Notes: generated from the sequence alone by a model not told the origin. A stretch of 64,000 bases of DNA from Peribacillus frigoritolerans_B (GCF_044762665.1 NZ_JBIWES010000004.1:1-64000), one strand, 5' to 3'. Positions 18,667-26,899 are shown, counted from the first letter of the stretch. A program made the numbers and translations.

Positions 18667-19359
18667 TTACGCTGTAAAGTTACCATCATAACTTAACATG
18701 ACAGCAGACGATACGCCCTTCACTCTGGCAATACTATTTATAATTTGTGAATCATTTTCTTTTACACGTACTTCATACGTGGCTTCAGTTTCATTCGTCA
18801 TCATCATTGATTTAGATTTTAAACTGAATTTTTTGGTATTCTTTTTTAAAATGGTTTCAATTTCTTGGCCGGTTGCTTCAGCGTCAAATTTTACGACAAC
18901 TAGATAGGGGTTTTCAACTGTAATTTTGTTTACGAACACAATCAATACTAAACCAATAATAATGGATCCTAATACAGCAAGTAAAATGAAGCCTGCACCG
19001 CAAAGTATACCAATTACAATGGACCAGAATAAATAGATTAAATCCATTGGGTCTTTAATCGGTGTACGGAAACGGACAATCGATAATGCACCAACCATAC
19101 CTAGTGATAATAAAACATTTGAGCTTATACCCATTATAATTAAGGCGGTAGCCATGGTCATAATCATGATCGCAATATTAAATGAATGGGAGTAAATTAC
19201 TCCGTTAAAGGTTTTTTTGTATATGGCATAAATAAATAAGCCAAGTAAAAAGGCAGATAGTAGCCCTAGTAGGGAATCTGTTATTGAAAATGAAGATGTG
19301 TTCTCTATGAAGCTTGATTTAAAAATATCATTGAAATTAATTGTATTTTTATCCATCAT
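18667..19359 (-). CDS. DUF4956 membrane protein, transposon cargo
   Basis: A 230-aa integral membrane protein with about four helices between residues 27 and 155. The family motif LSLGMVGALSIVRFRTPIKDP follows the second helix (read as LGMVGALSIVRFRTPIKDP, conserved in DUF4956), and a soluble C-terminal domain lies at about 165-230. Its function is unknown. Genes of this family repeatedly sit between VTC-domain and CotH-domain genes, as here, which suggests a shared membrane complex. It lies 26 nt after the VTC gene and 57 nt before the cotH-like gene. Confidence 0.85.
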   Translation of the reverse strand: MMDKNTINFNDIFKSSFIENTSSFSITDSLLGLLSAFLLGLFIYAIYKKTFNGVIYSHSFNIAIMIMTMATALIIMGISSNVLLSLGMVGALSIVRFRTPIKDPMDLIYLFWSIVIGILCGAGFILLAVLGSIIIGLVLIVFVNKITVENPYLVVVKFDAEATGQEIETILKKNTKKFSLKSKSMMMTNETEATYEVRVKENDSQIINSIARVKGVSSAVMLSYDGNFTA

Positions 19360-19385
19360 GTTACTCCTTCTGATTAAACCCTAGC

Positions 19386-20087
19386 TTAAACGTACATACG
19401 GCTTAATTGGTATTTTGAATATGCTTCATGCTGAGTGTTAATGCCTTGCAACATATTTCGTATGATTTCTGGTAAATATTCGTCATATTTAACCTCAAGA
19501 ATGACTTCGGTTGGTTCAAGTACATCTACCATTGGCAGGTACTTATTGAACATATCAGTGTTTCGAATACTGGACTGTACTTTGCTGTCAAAGGTTATCC
19601 GAACATTACCATATAAATAAATATAGGCTTCACGTTGATAATCAACAACTGTCATCGGCTTCAGCTGATATTGCGTCATTTCAATATATAAATCACGTAT
19701 AAGTTCTCGGTCATCTTCCTTCATCCACTCAATATCGCCTATACGCATCTTTTCAAATTCTTCTTTTGAAGTTTTACACTTTGACTTAAATGTTAAGTTA
19801 TTCCTCTTACTTTTTCGCTCTAGGTTTACAACATCTGCACTTTTTCCATAAATACGAACACGATATTTATCGCGATTAAGGTAGCCCTCTTTTTTCTCAT
19901 TCAAAATTTTGTTATTGATATTATCAAAATAGCAAGAACGAATGAGGTATTTACGGTTGGGACCAGCGTTAGGATCGAGTTTCATTACATGTTTTAACTT
20001 ATTCTTTAACAACATGTATTCAATATAAGTAATCCCATGCTTTAGTTCTTGTCGGCCATTTGGATTAAATGAAGTGTGAATTGGCAT
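19386..20087 (-). CDS. VTC-domain (polyphosphate polymerase-type) protein, transposon cargo
   Basis: A 233-aa stand-alone VTC domain, a member of the triphosphate tunnel metalloenzyme fold. In yeast Vtc4 this domain makes polyphosphate from ATP. Tunnel residues appear intact: RSCYFD near the N-terminus, RDKYRVRIYG, the acidic/basic pair in NLERKSK, VDYQREAY, RITFD and ILEVKYD. There are no SPX or membrane domains, so it probably works at the cytoplasmic face with the DUF4956 protein. It is the first gene of the operon, with GGAGA upstream of ATG 20087. The bacterial product has to be tested: polyphosphate is inferred. Confidence 0.85.
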   Translation of the reverse strand: MPIHTSFNPNGRQELKHGITYIEYMLLKNKLKHVMKLDPNAGPNRKYLIRSCYFDNINNKILNEKKEGYLNRDKYRVRIYGKSADVVNLERKSKRNNLTFKSKCKTSKEEFEKMRIGDIEWMKEDDRELIRDLYIEMTQYQLKPMTVVDYQREAYIYLYGNVRITFDSKVQSSIRNTDMFNKYLPMVDVLEPTEVILEVKYDEYLPEIIRNMLQGINTQHEAYSKYQLSRMYV

Positions 20088-20286
20088 ATGAAATGGTTCT
20101 CCTTTCTATAATAGATTTCAAAGGGTTGTCCGTTTATACTGTTCTAACGAACAAATGATTTATGATAACTTCTATCAAAGATTTTAAAGAGTTTGTATGA
20201 AGAAAACCAATTTTTAAAGAAGGGTTATATTACTCAACTGATTTTATTAAAAACAAACTCGATATGTAAAAGATAGTCTAATAATG

Positions 20287-20303
20287 TTAACTCAATATTA
20301 ACT
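20287..20303 (+). promoter_or_regulatory. PhoB/PhoP-type direct repeat upstream of the VTC operon
   Basis: TTAACT, five bases, TTAACT gives an 11-bp periodic direct repeat. This is the spacing and close to the TT(A/C/T)ACA half-site bound by PhoP and related OmpR-family regulators. It lies about 200 nt upstream of the VTC start, inside the transposon, and is a natural candidate site for the element's own response regulator. Confidence 0.45.
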
Positions 20304-20376
20304 GTGTAAAGAAAATTAATTTTTTTGTAAAAGTTTATTGAATAACATTAAGTAGAACTAAAAAACAACATGGCAA

Positions 20377-20405
20377 AAACACATGCCCTTTTAGGACATG
20401 TGTTT
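20377..20405 (-). terminator. Insulating terminator upstream of the cargo operon
   Basis: A stem AAACACATG/CATGTGTTT is followed by TTTTTG on the minus strand. It would block minus-strand read-through into the VTC operon from the resolvase side. Confidence 0.55.
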
Positions 20406-20508
20406 CAATTGACAATACATCATGATTAATACTTCCTTTTATTTATGCATCATAGAAATAGACTTATTCCACAATCTGACCCGATTGCTGAATAACGTAA
20501 TGCTAGGT

Positions 20509-20628
20509 TATTACCAAAAACCAGTGTTTTTGTAATACCCTCCCAGCTTCCTACTGTCCTTTGATTTTATTAAGATTAGCAGTTACCAAAAATAATTACC
20601 AAAAGCATTACCAAATACCTTTACAATA
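20509..20628 (+). other. Candidate res recombination site of the transposon
   Basis: Just upstream of the resolvase gene lies a 29-bp imperfect palindrome (20509-20537, arms TATTACCAAAAAC and GTTTTTGTAATA), suitable as the crossover subsite. About 45 bp further on, 20582-20628 holds three more TTACCAAA units and a TTTACAATAA, suitable as accessory subsites. The layout and distance to tnpR fit Tn3-family res sites; the subsite assignment is inference. Confidence 0.6.
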
Positions 20629-20677
20629 AATTCCCCTCTAGTAAAATAAAAATATACAAGTTTATTGGAGGTTACAA

Positions 20678-21247
20678 ATGATAATTGGTTATGCTCGGGT
20701 CTCTACTATTGACCAAAACTTGGATCGACAAATTAGTATGCTTAATGAATATGGTTGTGAAAAAATAGTTAAGGAGAAATTTACTGGTACGGTTAAAGAT
20801 CGAAAGGGACTTCATCAACTTTTTGATGTCATCCGGAAAGGCGATACAGTTGTAGTGGAGAGCATCTCCCGTTTAGGACGTAAAACATTGGATATCCTCA
20901 ACATTATTCAACAGTTAGAAGAAATTGGGGTAGAATTCATTTCTTTAAAAGAAAATATGGATACAAGAACCTCTACGGGCAAAGCCATGTTCCAAATGAT
21001 GTGCGTCATTGCTGAATTAGAAAGAAATCTTATTGCCGAGAGAGTAAAGGAAGGACTTGAAGCAAGTAAAAGGCGTGGAAAAACATTAGGCAGACCCAAG
21101 TTGGATAAAGAAAAGCTTACTGTTGCGCTACGGATGTATGATAGTAAAGAATATTCTATAAAGGAGATAGTTTCCGCAACCGGAATATCTCAAGGTTCCT
21201 TGTATAGAGCAGTCAATAGAAGAAGTCTTGAAGAAATAAAAAAATAG
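20678..21247 (+). CDS. tnpR: Serine resolvase TnpR
   Basis: A 189-aa serine recombinase that resolves the transposition cointegrate at res. The catalytic Ser9 is in YARVSTIDQ, and the active-site arginines in SISRLGRKTLD and AELERNLIAERV. A C-terminal helix-turn-helix covers about 145-180 (YSIKEIVSATGISQGSLYRAV without its last residue). TGGAGG precedes the ATG. It lies about 50 nt after the candidate res site and 26 nt before the right inverted repeat. The length is usual for the family and the gene looks intact. Confidence 0.95.
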   Translation: MIIGYARVSTIDQNLDRQISMLNEYGCEKIVKEKFTGTVKDRKGLHQLFDVIRKGDTVVVESISRLGRKTLDILNIIQQLEEIGVEFISLKENMDTRTSTGKAMFQMMCVIAELERNLIAERVKEGLEASKRRGKTLGRPKLDKEKLTVALRMYDSKEYSIKEIVSATGISQGSLYRAVNRRSLEEIKK

Positions 21248-21273
21248 GGGGCGTTTTTTTATTTCTCCATTTT

Positions 21274-21311
21274 TACTTTGCGGTCTACAGCAAGAACCCT
21301 GTCACTAAGCC
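21274..21311. repeat. Right terminal inverted repeat of the Tn3-family transposon
   Basis: The inverted partner of 11454-11491, ending in AAGCC, followed directly by the TGTTA duplication. Confidence 0.9.
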
Positions 21312-21362
21312 TGTTAGGAAGGAACGGGAATCATCTTTATTTATTGCCATCGTGCTAGCCAT
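21312..21362 (-). pseudogene. Acyl-CoA dehydrogenase, 5' part, split by transposon
   Basis: The first 17 codons (MASTMAINKDDSRSFLT) of the acyl-CoA dehydrogenase whose remainder is at 10324-11453. GGAGG lies 7 nt before the ATG at 21362. The fragment runs exactly to the end of the target duplication, and joining it to the left flank gives SFLTEEHLLFKQS in frame. Confidence 0.88.
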
Positions 21363-21374
21363 GGGTTAACCTCC

Positions 21375-21978
21375 ATTCTCTAATGATTTTGTACTTATAA
21401 TCACTGCCATGATCAAGTTAAATATGTTGAAGGTCGTGATGTGAACGGTTACAATCTCAAACAGATAAAATGTTCCACAATATTCATGTTCAACAAAAGT
21501 TTTGAATTCCCTTTTAGAAATCTATTTTTTACCATTTTAAATTATTTGATTATTACTTAACTGCCTTGCATTTGGTTTTATATATATTCTGTCGAGGTTA
21601 TTATTGGAATATAAACATTTAATAATTAGACAAGATTGCTTTTCACACTCTAATCTGATTGCTTTTTTGCTTAATACAATTGTTGCTTTAACAGCCTCCG
21701 TTAAAGCAATAAACCAGCTAATGGCATGTTTGGGCCATGCCCAATAACCCTCCAAAAAACTTTTTGGAAGGATTTTTCTCTGATTCTGTTAATTAGGCAA
21801 AATCTAGTAACGTTTCTTTTCTCCTTAATAAACCGTAATTCCTAATAATACAGACAATGATTCCAGGTTTTCTAAACACGATTATTGACTAGTAAATCTT
21901 TCTTGGTTTATATTAAATCCTTCATAACTTCTTTTTTGATAAGAGCAGCTTTTGCAAACTGTTAAGGAATCCGTTTAT
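21375..21978. other. Gene-free stretch upstream of the disrupted dehydrogenase
   Basis: I see no supported gene here. A 72-codon open frame (21537-21755, minus) has no ribosome site and no recognisable motif. A near-perfect inverted repeat at 21748-21777 (CCTCCAAAAA/TTTTTGGAAGG then ATTTTT) could be a terminator. Confidence 0.4.
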
Positions 21979-22443
21979 TCAAATACTTTTTGGTTCTTGT
22001 AAAAGATTCTTGATTATGCCGAGGTATTCCAATCCATTCAAAACATCATTCATGGCTTGAAATATAAGTTTCTATATTACCTTCCATAAGCGATAACATC
22101 TCTATTCCTTCCGATAATTGACCAAATGCCTTTTCACAAAATACCGAAATCATATTATTAAATAAAAGATTCATTTCTTCGTGTGTATCAACTCCTAAAC
22201 CTTCTTATTCGTCTGACTTATTGGGGGAAGTTTATAATATCGACTTACAACTTGGCTAACCACAAATTGAACCATCTTCCTCCAACCCGATTGAGTTGTG
22301 ATTTTTCCTTCTATATGAAAAAAGTAAAATTGATAAGGACATCTTATAAAATCTTGTAAATAGTAATCAGTTAAAGTAGCAATGGAAATCCGATGTTCCT
22401 TACCGATCATTCCCTTCATCTCTCTTTCCTCATAAAATTTCAA
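21979..22443 (-). pseudogene. Frameshifted remnant of a PD-(D/E)XK-like protein gene
   Basis: The first 82 codons read MKFYEEREMKG and then a section containing DFIRCPYQFYFFHIEGK, which resembles the start of PD-(D/E)XK nuclease-type proteins. That frame stops at 22195. Coding-like sequence continues in another frame (LGVDTHEEMNLLFNNMISVF and on to SLMEGNIETYIS) and then in a third (QAMNDVLNGLEYLGIIKNLL). At least two frameshifts are therefore needed, and the catalytic core is not preserved. Similarity to the nuclease family is from memory of the N-terminal pattern and is tentative. Confidence 0.5.
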
Positions 22444-22446
22444 ATT

Positions 22447-22908
22447 CTATATTGAAGTGACAAAACTATTCTTTATAAATTCCCTTCCAAAATTTTTGCA
22501 GTTTTTGATATCCTCATTATCTGGGGTTAATTCTACTTTTAACCCTTCCAGGACAATAACAGCACCCTGTTCCCTTAGTTTTTCGGTCAAAATATCTACG
22601 GCTGCACCATATTGTAGGTAAGATGAATCACAGGAACCAAACACCGCAGCTTTCTTTCCTGTTAGATCAATATGATCCATTTCCTCATAAAAGTCTAAAA
22701 AATCATCCGGTAATTCTCCGTCTCCCCACGTATATGCTCCTAATATGATCCCATCGTAATCTCCAAGTATGGAAGCTTCAGGACCATCCATTATATCTAT
22801 CTTATCGATACTCATATCACTGATTTCTGTGATTCCTTCTGCAATGGCATTCGCCATTTCTTCTGTATTTCCACTCATACTGGCAAAAATTATAATGATT
22901 TTAGACAT
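22447..22908 (-). CDS. Flavodoxin
   Basis: A 153-aa FMN-binding electron carrier that can replace ferredoxin under iron limitation. The phosphate-binding loop is ASMSGNTEEMA near the N-terminus, followed by the flavin-contact loops GAYTWGDGELPDDF and GSCDSSYLQYG. It lies 69 nt after an IDEAL-type gene in an operon that starts at Fur-boxed promoter sequence, like the Fur-controlled ykuNOP operon of B. subtilis. It resembles YkuN/YkuP, but I cannot tell which. Confidence 0.92.
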   Translation of the reverse strand: MSKIIIIFASMSGNTEEMANAIAEGITEISDMSIDKIDIMDGPEASILGDYDGIILGAYTWGDGELPDDFLDFYEEMDHIDLTGKKAAVFGSCDSSYLQYGAAVDILTEKLREQGAVIVLEGLKVELTPDNEDIKNCKNFGREFIKNSFVTSI

Positions 22909-22977
22909 GATAAGTCCCCTTCCAACATCTCGAACGATTTATTGTTTTTATGTTATAAGTACATGAAACTTGTTTTC

Positions 22978-23376
22978 TTAAAAAGCATGTACATCTGCAG
23001 AGTTCATTTTATTCTTTATTTTTTGTACGTTGCTCAGTTCATCGGCAAATGAAAGAAATGACTCCCTATCATGTGCATCGAGTGCTTCGTTTACTTTAAA
23101 ACTCAAATGGTTAATTTTTAGGTTCAAATCCAAAATGGAGCAAATGCTGCCCTTGGAATACAGTTCCTCGATATCCTCCACGTGCAAAAAAAACTGAAAC
23201 TCGTTGTTGACAACTATTAAAGAGTGCCATCCTAGGCAATCAATGTACTTCCGTTCGTTTGTAATTGTCCAAACATCTCCTTGAAGAAACTCAATTATAT
23301 GTTGGTGCCTTTGACCCGGACAGCAGCAGCTTACTTCATACTGAAAAGGTTCTAATATTGTAAAATTTTTATCCAT
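22978..23376 (-). CDS. IDEAL-domain-like protein, Fur-regulated operon
   Basis: A 132-aa cytosolic protein. The C-terminal half contains INHLSFKVNEALDAHDRESF and ADEL, close to the short IDEAL motif found in many Bacillus proteins. The N-terminal half is unrecognised and Cys-rich at its start (VSCCCPGQ). The start is ATG 23376, because GGAGGAG lies 5-6 nt before it. The longer frame to 23424 reads through that site. It is the first gene of the operon, with flavodoxin downstream. Position and regulation recall YkuO of B. subtilis, but I cannot confirm homology. Confidence 0.65.
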   Translation of the reverse strand: MDKNFTILEPFQYEVSCCCPGQRHQHIIEFLQGDVWTITNERKYIDCLGWHSLIVVNNEFQFFLHVEDIEELYSKGSICSILDLNLKINHLSFKVNEALDAHDRESFLSFADELSNVQKIKNKMNSADVHAF

Positions 23377-23567
23377 TGGTGCTCCTCCTTCAATCACATT
23401 CAGTTTTTTTGAATTCTTCTTCAATCTTGGCTCTTTGTCAGTCAGTCTGTTTTTTGGCAGAGTTATCGTCTATTCTGTTGGGTTGACTCATTTTTTTAAT
23501 TTTTTCCTGGTCTCGCCTTTTTAAATTCGGAAATTTTTTTATTAACATGAAGAGAACTAATCGAAAT

Positions 23568-23618
23568 TGATAATCATTTTCAATTAGTATTTTATGTGAT
23601 AATGATTATCATTGTCAA
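23568..23618 (-). promoter_or_regulatory. Fur-regulated promoter with two Fur boxes
   Basis: On the minus strand TTGACA (23613-23618) and TAAAAT (23589-23594), 18 nt apart, form a SigA-type promoter. TGATAATGATTATCATT (23597-23613) fills the spacer and is an almost perfect Fur box. A second Fur box (TGATAATCATTTTCAAT, 23568-23584) lies just downstream of the -10. Repression by iron-loaded Fur is expected. Confidence 0.85.
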
Positions 23619-23692
23619 TCTGTTTTTGCCAAGTTTTCTTATTTTTGTTTTGTTGCTTTGGAAATAGATGGCTAGCTACTGCTGCCTAGTAC

Positions 23693-23735
23693 AAAAAAAT
23701 ACTCTGGAGAATATCTCATCCCAGAGTATTTTTTT
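23693..23735. terminator. Bidirectional terminator
   Basis: A perfect 15-bp stem (AAAAAAATACTCTGG and complement) with T-runs on both strands. It ends the small gene at 23747-23962 and insulates the Fur promoter. Confidence 0.8.
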
Positions 23736-23746
23736 ACGCTATACAA

Positions 23747-23962
23747 CTATTTTATCGTTTTTCCATTAATGACAACACACTTCCCATTTGTTTGTTTCTT
23801 TATCATCCTTCCATCCTTGATGTATACAGTGTAAGTATTATTGACTTTAGCATCTAATTTTGCCAGGTCTCCCGTTATTGCTATGATATTTTTGGCAGCT
23901 TCCCTCTTCAGATTATCCATAACTTTCTTTTTCCATTGTTCCCGTTTTTTTTCATCAACCAT
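23747..23962 (-). CDS. Small hypothetical protein
   Basis: A 71-aa basic, soluble protein that I do not recognise. It has a helical N-terminal half (EQWKKKVMDNLKREAAKNII) and a short beta-rich end (NTYTVYIKDGRMIKKQ). A weak ribosome site (AAGGATGGG) lies upstream and a strong terminator immediately downstream, which supports a real monocistronic gene. Confidence 0.55.
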   Translation of the reverse strand: MVDEKKREQWKKKVMDNLKREAAKNIIAITGDLAKLDAKVNNTYTVYIKDGRMIKKQTNGKCVVINGKTIK

Positions 23963-24259
23963 CAGGATCCCATCCTTCTTGTTTGATTTATGTCTTCTCC
24001 CTGATATAAAGTATTAAATTTTTATTAACTTGTTACCCTTATGCTTTTCCTTATTAATCCGTTTAGAATTCTTTTTTTGTTTTCTAACATAACAGGTTAC
24101 GGTAAAATTAGTGAATGATTCAGGTACAAGCTTTTTTAGCAGGAAATAATCAACGATAACTATGCAAGGGTTTTCCTCATAAAAATGTTTTATGGTATGA
24201 TAGTTAGATTGTTTTTCCACCCTGTGACACTTTTACATTCATCTAGGAAAGAGGTATTT

Positions 24260-25450
24260 ATGCACACCACAGAATTAACCAAGCGGCATTGGCTGCTCAT
24301 CTTAACACTTACTTTATTAACATTTGTTCTCGGGACAAGCGAATTTGTTATCGTCGGGATCTTAACCGATATTTCCTCGAGTCTCCATATAACAAATGCA
24401 AAAGCAGGCACACTCGTTTCTGCATTTGCCATTACGTTTGCCATTGCCACACCGCTTGTGATGTCGGCAACAAGCCATTTTCCAAAACGGAAATGGATGT
24501 TGTTTTTGATAGGTTCGTTCATCATCCTGAATGCTTTGTGCGTGATTTCGACGACCTACGTCATGCTCCTTGTACTTCGGATGATGACTGCGATTGCAAC
24601 AGGAGTTTTAATTTCTCTTGCCATGATTGTTGCCAGTGAAAACATGCCCATCGCAAAACGTGGACTTGCTATATCATTCGTTTTCGGTGGTTTTACTCTT
24701 GCAAACGTGATCGGAGTACCAATTGGCACTGTCATCGCTGAAAGGTACGACTGGAATGCAACCTTCCTGTTAACGACTTTTCTCGGTGGAATTGCTTTTT
24801 TGGCATCTTTCTTCATTTTGCCTACTATGCACAGTCCATTTCGCAGTTCAATGCGTGATCAATTTTCTTTGTTAACACACCCACGAATCTTAATGGCTTT
24901 TTTCATCCCATCGCTTGGATTTGGAGCGACGTATGCCGTTTATACGTATCTTGTTCCGATCCTGAAAGGAATGGAAGCACCAAGTGGTTCAATCAGTTGG
25001 ATCTTGTTTGGCTACGGATTTATTTCCATTTTCAGCAACATACTCGCTGGTAAAATTGCCAGCTACAATGCCATCGGGCGCCTTAGGTTTGTCTTCCTCG
25101 TCCAAGCAGTTGTTCTGATCAGTTTATATTGGTCGACAGATAATTTTATCTTTGGCTTGGTTAACATTAGCTTGATGTCATTAATGGCCATCCTTTTAAC
25201 AACATCTACCCAGCTTTATTTGATAGACCTAGCCGGTATTTATCAACCTAAAGCTACAGGACTGGCTGCTTCACTGATGCCAGTGGCAAGCAATGTCGGT
25301 ATCGCCTTTGGTTCCGCATTAGGCGGAATTGTATACCATCAGGGAAATTTGATGAGTGTAACATTGGTAGGCGGGCTGATTGCTATCTTGGCAAGTCTTC
25401 TAACTTTCCTAAGTCATCGCTTAGACCAGAAACAAAAGAAGCCAGCATAA
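24260..25450 (+). CDS. MFS transporter, DHA1 family
   Basis: A 396-aa, 12-helix major facilitator of the drug:H+ antiporter-1 (AraJ/YdhP-like) group, probably an exporter of small molecules. The N-terminal half has FVLGTSEFVIVGIL and GTLVSAFAITFAIATPLVM, typical of this group, and helix 5 has ANVIGVPIGT. The start is ATG 24260 after GAAAGAGG; an upstream in-frame GTG/ATG lacks a ribosome site. The substrate is unknown. Confidence 0.88.
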   Translation: MHTTELTKRHWLLILTLTLLTFVLGTSEFVIVGILTDISSSLHITNAKAGTLVSAFAITFAIATPLVMSATSHFPKRKWMLFLIGSFIILNALCVISTTYVMLLVLRMMTAIATGVLISLAMIVASENMPIAKRGLAISFVFGGFTLANVIGVPIGTVIAERYDWNATFLLTTFLGGIAFLASFFILPTMHSPFRSSMRDQFSLLTHPRILMAFFIPSLGFGATYAVYTYLVPILKGMEAPSGSISWILFGYGFISIFSNILAGKIASYNAIGRLRFVFLVQAVVLISLYWSTDNFIFGLVNISLMSLMAILLTTSTQLYLIDLAGIYQPKATGLAASLMPVASNVGIAFGSALGGIVYHQGNLMSVTLVGGLIAILASLLTFLSHRLDQKQKKPA

Positions 25451-25690
25451 GAGAAAAGTACGAACGCAATGAAAGATCCTTTCTTGCTGCATGGCTTCCC
25501 ATGGGTTGAACAAGATCCTAATAAACAGTAATATAGCCTAGGTAAAATTAGAGGATGAACGACGCAGATCAAGTCTAAATTCGATATTGTATCCAATTCG
25601 AATGACATTCGACTTGGATACAAAAACAAACATTATGTAAATATTTTAATAAACTAGGAGTATTTCTCAAATTCCGAGGAGAAGATCAGT

Positions 25691-26860
25691 ATGTCCGTTC
25701 TGCTAAACAATAGTATAGCAAAAGGAAAAACACGTGCCGTTTCATTAGATCTAGCAAGGGGTGCTATGTTGCTGCTCATTGCCCTCGCACATGCGCCGCT
25801 ATATTTGTACAACTCTGAACCTGGGATCATGCAAAGGGCGGAAAGTATAAACTTTTTTGATCAAGTCGTAAATCTTTTTGGCATGTTCTTTATTGATAAC
25901 CGGGCCAGAGCGATGTTTGCCGTAATATTTGGGTATGGCTTAGTACTCTCATTCGAAAGTCAAATCTCTAAAGGTAAAAGAAAAAAAGATGCCTTAAAAA
26001 CGATACGGCGACGTTCCTGGTATTTGATTTTATTTGGGATCATTTTAGCGGTTTTCATTGGCGGTCAAGATATATTAATGGCATACGGTTTAGCAGGGAT
26101 ACTCGTTAGCTGGCTATTAACACGTGAAATCAAAGCACTAATGCGAACGTTAACTATTATTACTTTATTATATTGTCTTTTTACCCCTATAATATGGGGC
26201 TTCAACATGCAAGAAATCGGAAGTTATGGTTTTGCTCCAGAGGTTTCAGCCACAGACACATACTTAAGCATAACAATGAAATCCATGATTTCTTTCCCTA
26301 TCATTCCTATCATGATTCATTTAATGTTCCCCATTCTTCCTTCCGTTTTGGCTGGAATGTGGATTGCTAGATATCAGTTATTAACAAAGCCTGAACAGCA
26401 TTTAAGAACACTTTATTTCATAACTATTATTGGGTTGACTGTCTCATTCCTAGGAGCGTTGCCTTTATCCTTTATAGGGAGCGTGTGGCACCCTAGGTTC
26501 TTTATAGCAGGTTTAATATCCGGACTGCACATGTTAACAGGAATCGCCGGAGGACTAGCCTATGCCGCCATTTTTGGATGGATTGGGGCAAGGTTAAAAA
26601 ATCCTGGGTTCATTAGCCATTCTTTAATGGCTTTAGGGAAACGTTCATTAACTTTTTATGTTTGGAATGAGGCAATGCTTGTTCTATTTCTATCACCAGT
26701 AGCACTTGATTTAGGAGGGCGTGTGAGTAACGGTATAGCTGCTATGTTAGCAGTAGGAATTTGGGCCCTTTCTGTCGTTTTGGCGACTTTATTAGAAAAA
26801 AATAATCTGTATGGTCCATTGGAAATTTCATTAAGGCGATTAGTATATAAACATCAATAA
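25691..26860 (+). CDS. DUF418 (YeiB-type) membrane protein
   Basis: A 389-aa membrane protein with about ten helices. It starts SLDLARGAMLLLIALAHAP and carries FFIDNRARAMFAVIFGYG, the usual opening of the DUF418/YeiB family. The C-terminal DUF418 region includes GKRSLTFYVWNEAM. Its function is unknown; relatives are predicted acyltransferase-like or transporter-like proteins. GAGGAGAAGATC precedes the ATG, and a terminator follows. Confidence 0.85.
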   Translation: MSVLLNNSIAKGKTRAVSLDLARGAMLLLIALAHAPLYLYNSEPGIMQRAESINFFDQVVNLFGMFFIDNRARAMFAVIFGYGLVLSFESQISKGKRKKDALKTIRRRSWYLILFGIILAVFIGGQDILMAYGLAGILVSWLLTREIKALMRTLTIITLLYCLFTPIIWGFNMQEIGSYGFAPEVSATDTYLSITMKSMISFPIIPIMIHLMFPILPSVLAGMWIARYQLLTKPEQHLRTLYFITIIGLTVSFLGALPLSFIGSVWHPRFFIAGLISGLHMLTGIAGGLAYAAIFGWIGARLKNPGFISHSLMALGKRSLTFYVWNEAMLVLFLSPVALDLGGRVSNGIAAMLAVGIWALSVVLATLLEKNNLYGPLEISLRRLVYKHQ

Positions 26861-26863
26861 TCA

Positions 26864-26899
26864 AAAAGAAAACCGAACATTTAAGTACGGTTTTCTTTT
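26864..26899 (+). terminator. Terminator of the DUF418 gene
   Basis: AAAAGAAAACCG pairs with CGGTTTTCTTTT around a 12-nt loop, directly after the DUF418 stop. Confidence 0.75.

Larger units (their letters stand above)
11454..21311 (+). mobile_element. Complete Tn3-family transposon with CotH/DUF4956/VTC cargo
   Basis: A 9,858-bp unit bounded by 38-bp inverted repeats (33 of 38 match) and flanked by TGTTA duplications. The transposase gene is at the left end and the resolvase gene plus a candidate res site at the right end, both on the plus strand. The five cargo genes lie between them on the minus strand: a sensor kinase, a response regulator, a CotH kinase, a DUF4956 protein and a VTC-domain protein. 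Removing the element and one TGTTA copy restores an uninterrupted acyl-CoA dehydrogenase frame, which fixes the boundaries to the base. Confidence 0.93.

Noticed and set aside
24014..24220. 68-codon minus-strand open frame overlapping the MFS promoter
   Set aside because: GTG start without a ribosome site, no motif, and it covers the region needed for the MFS gene's promoter.
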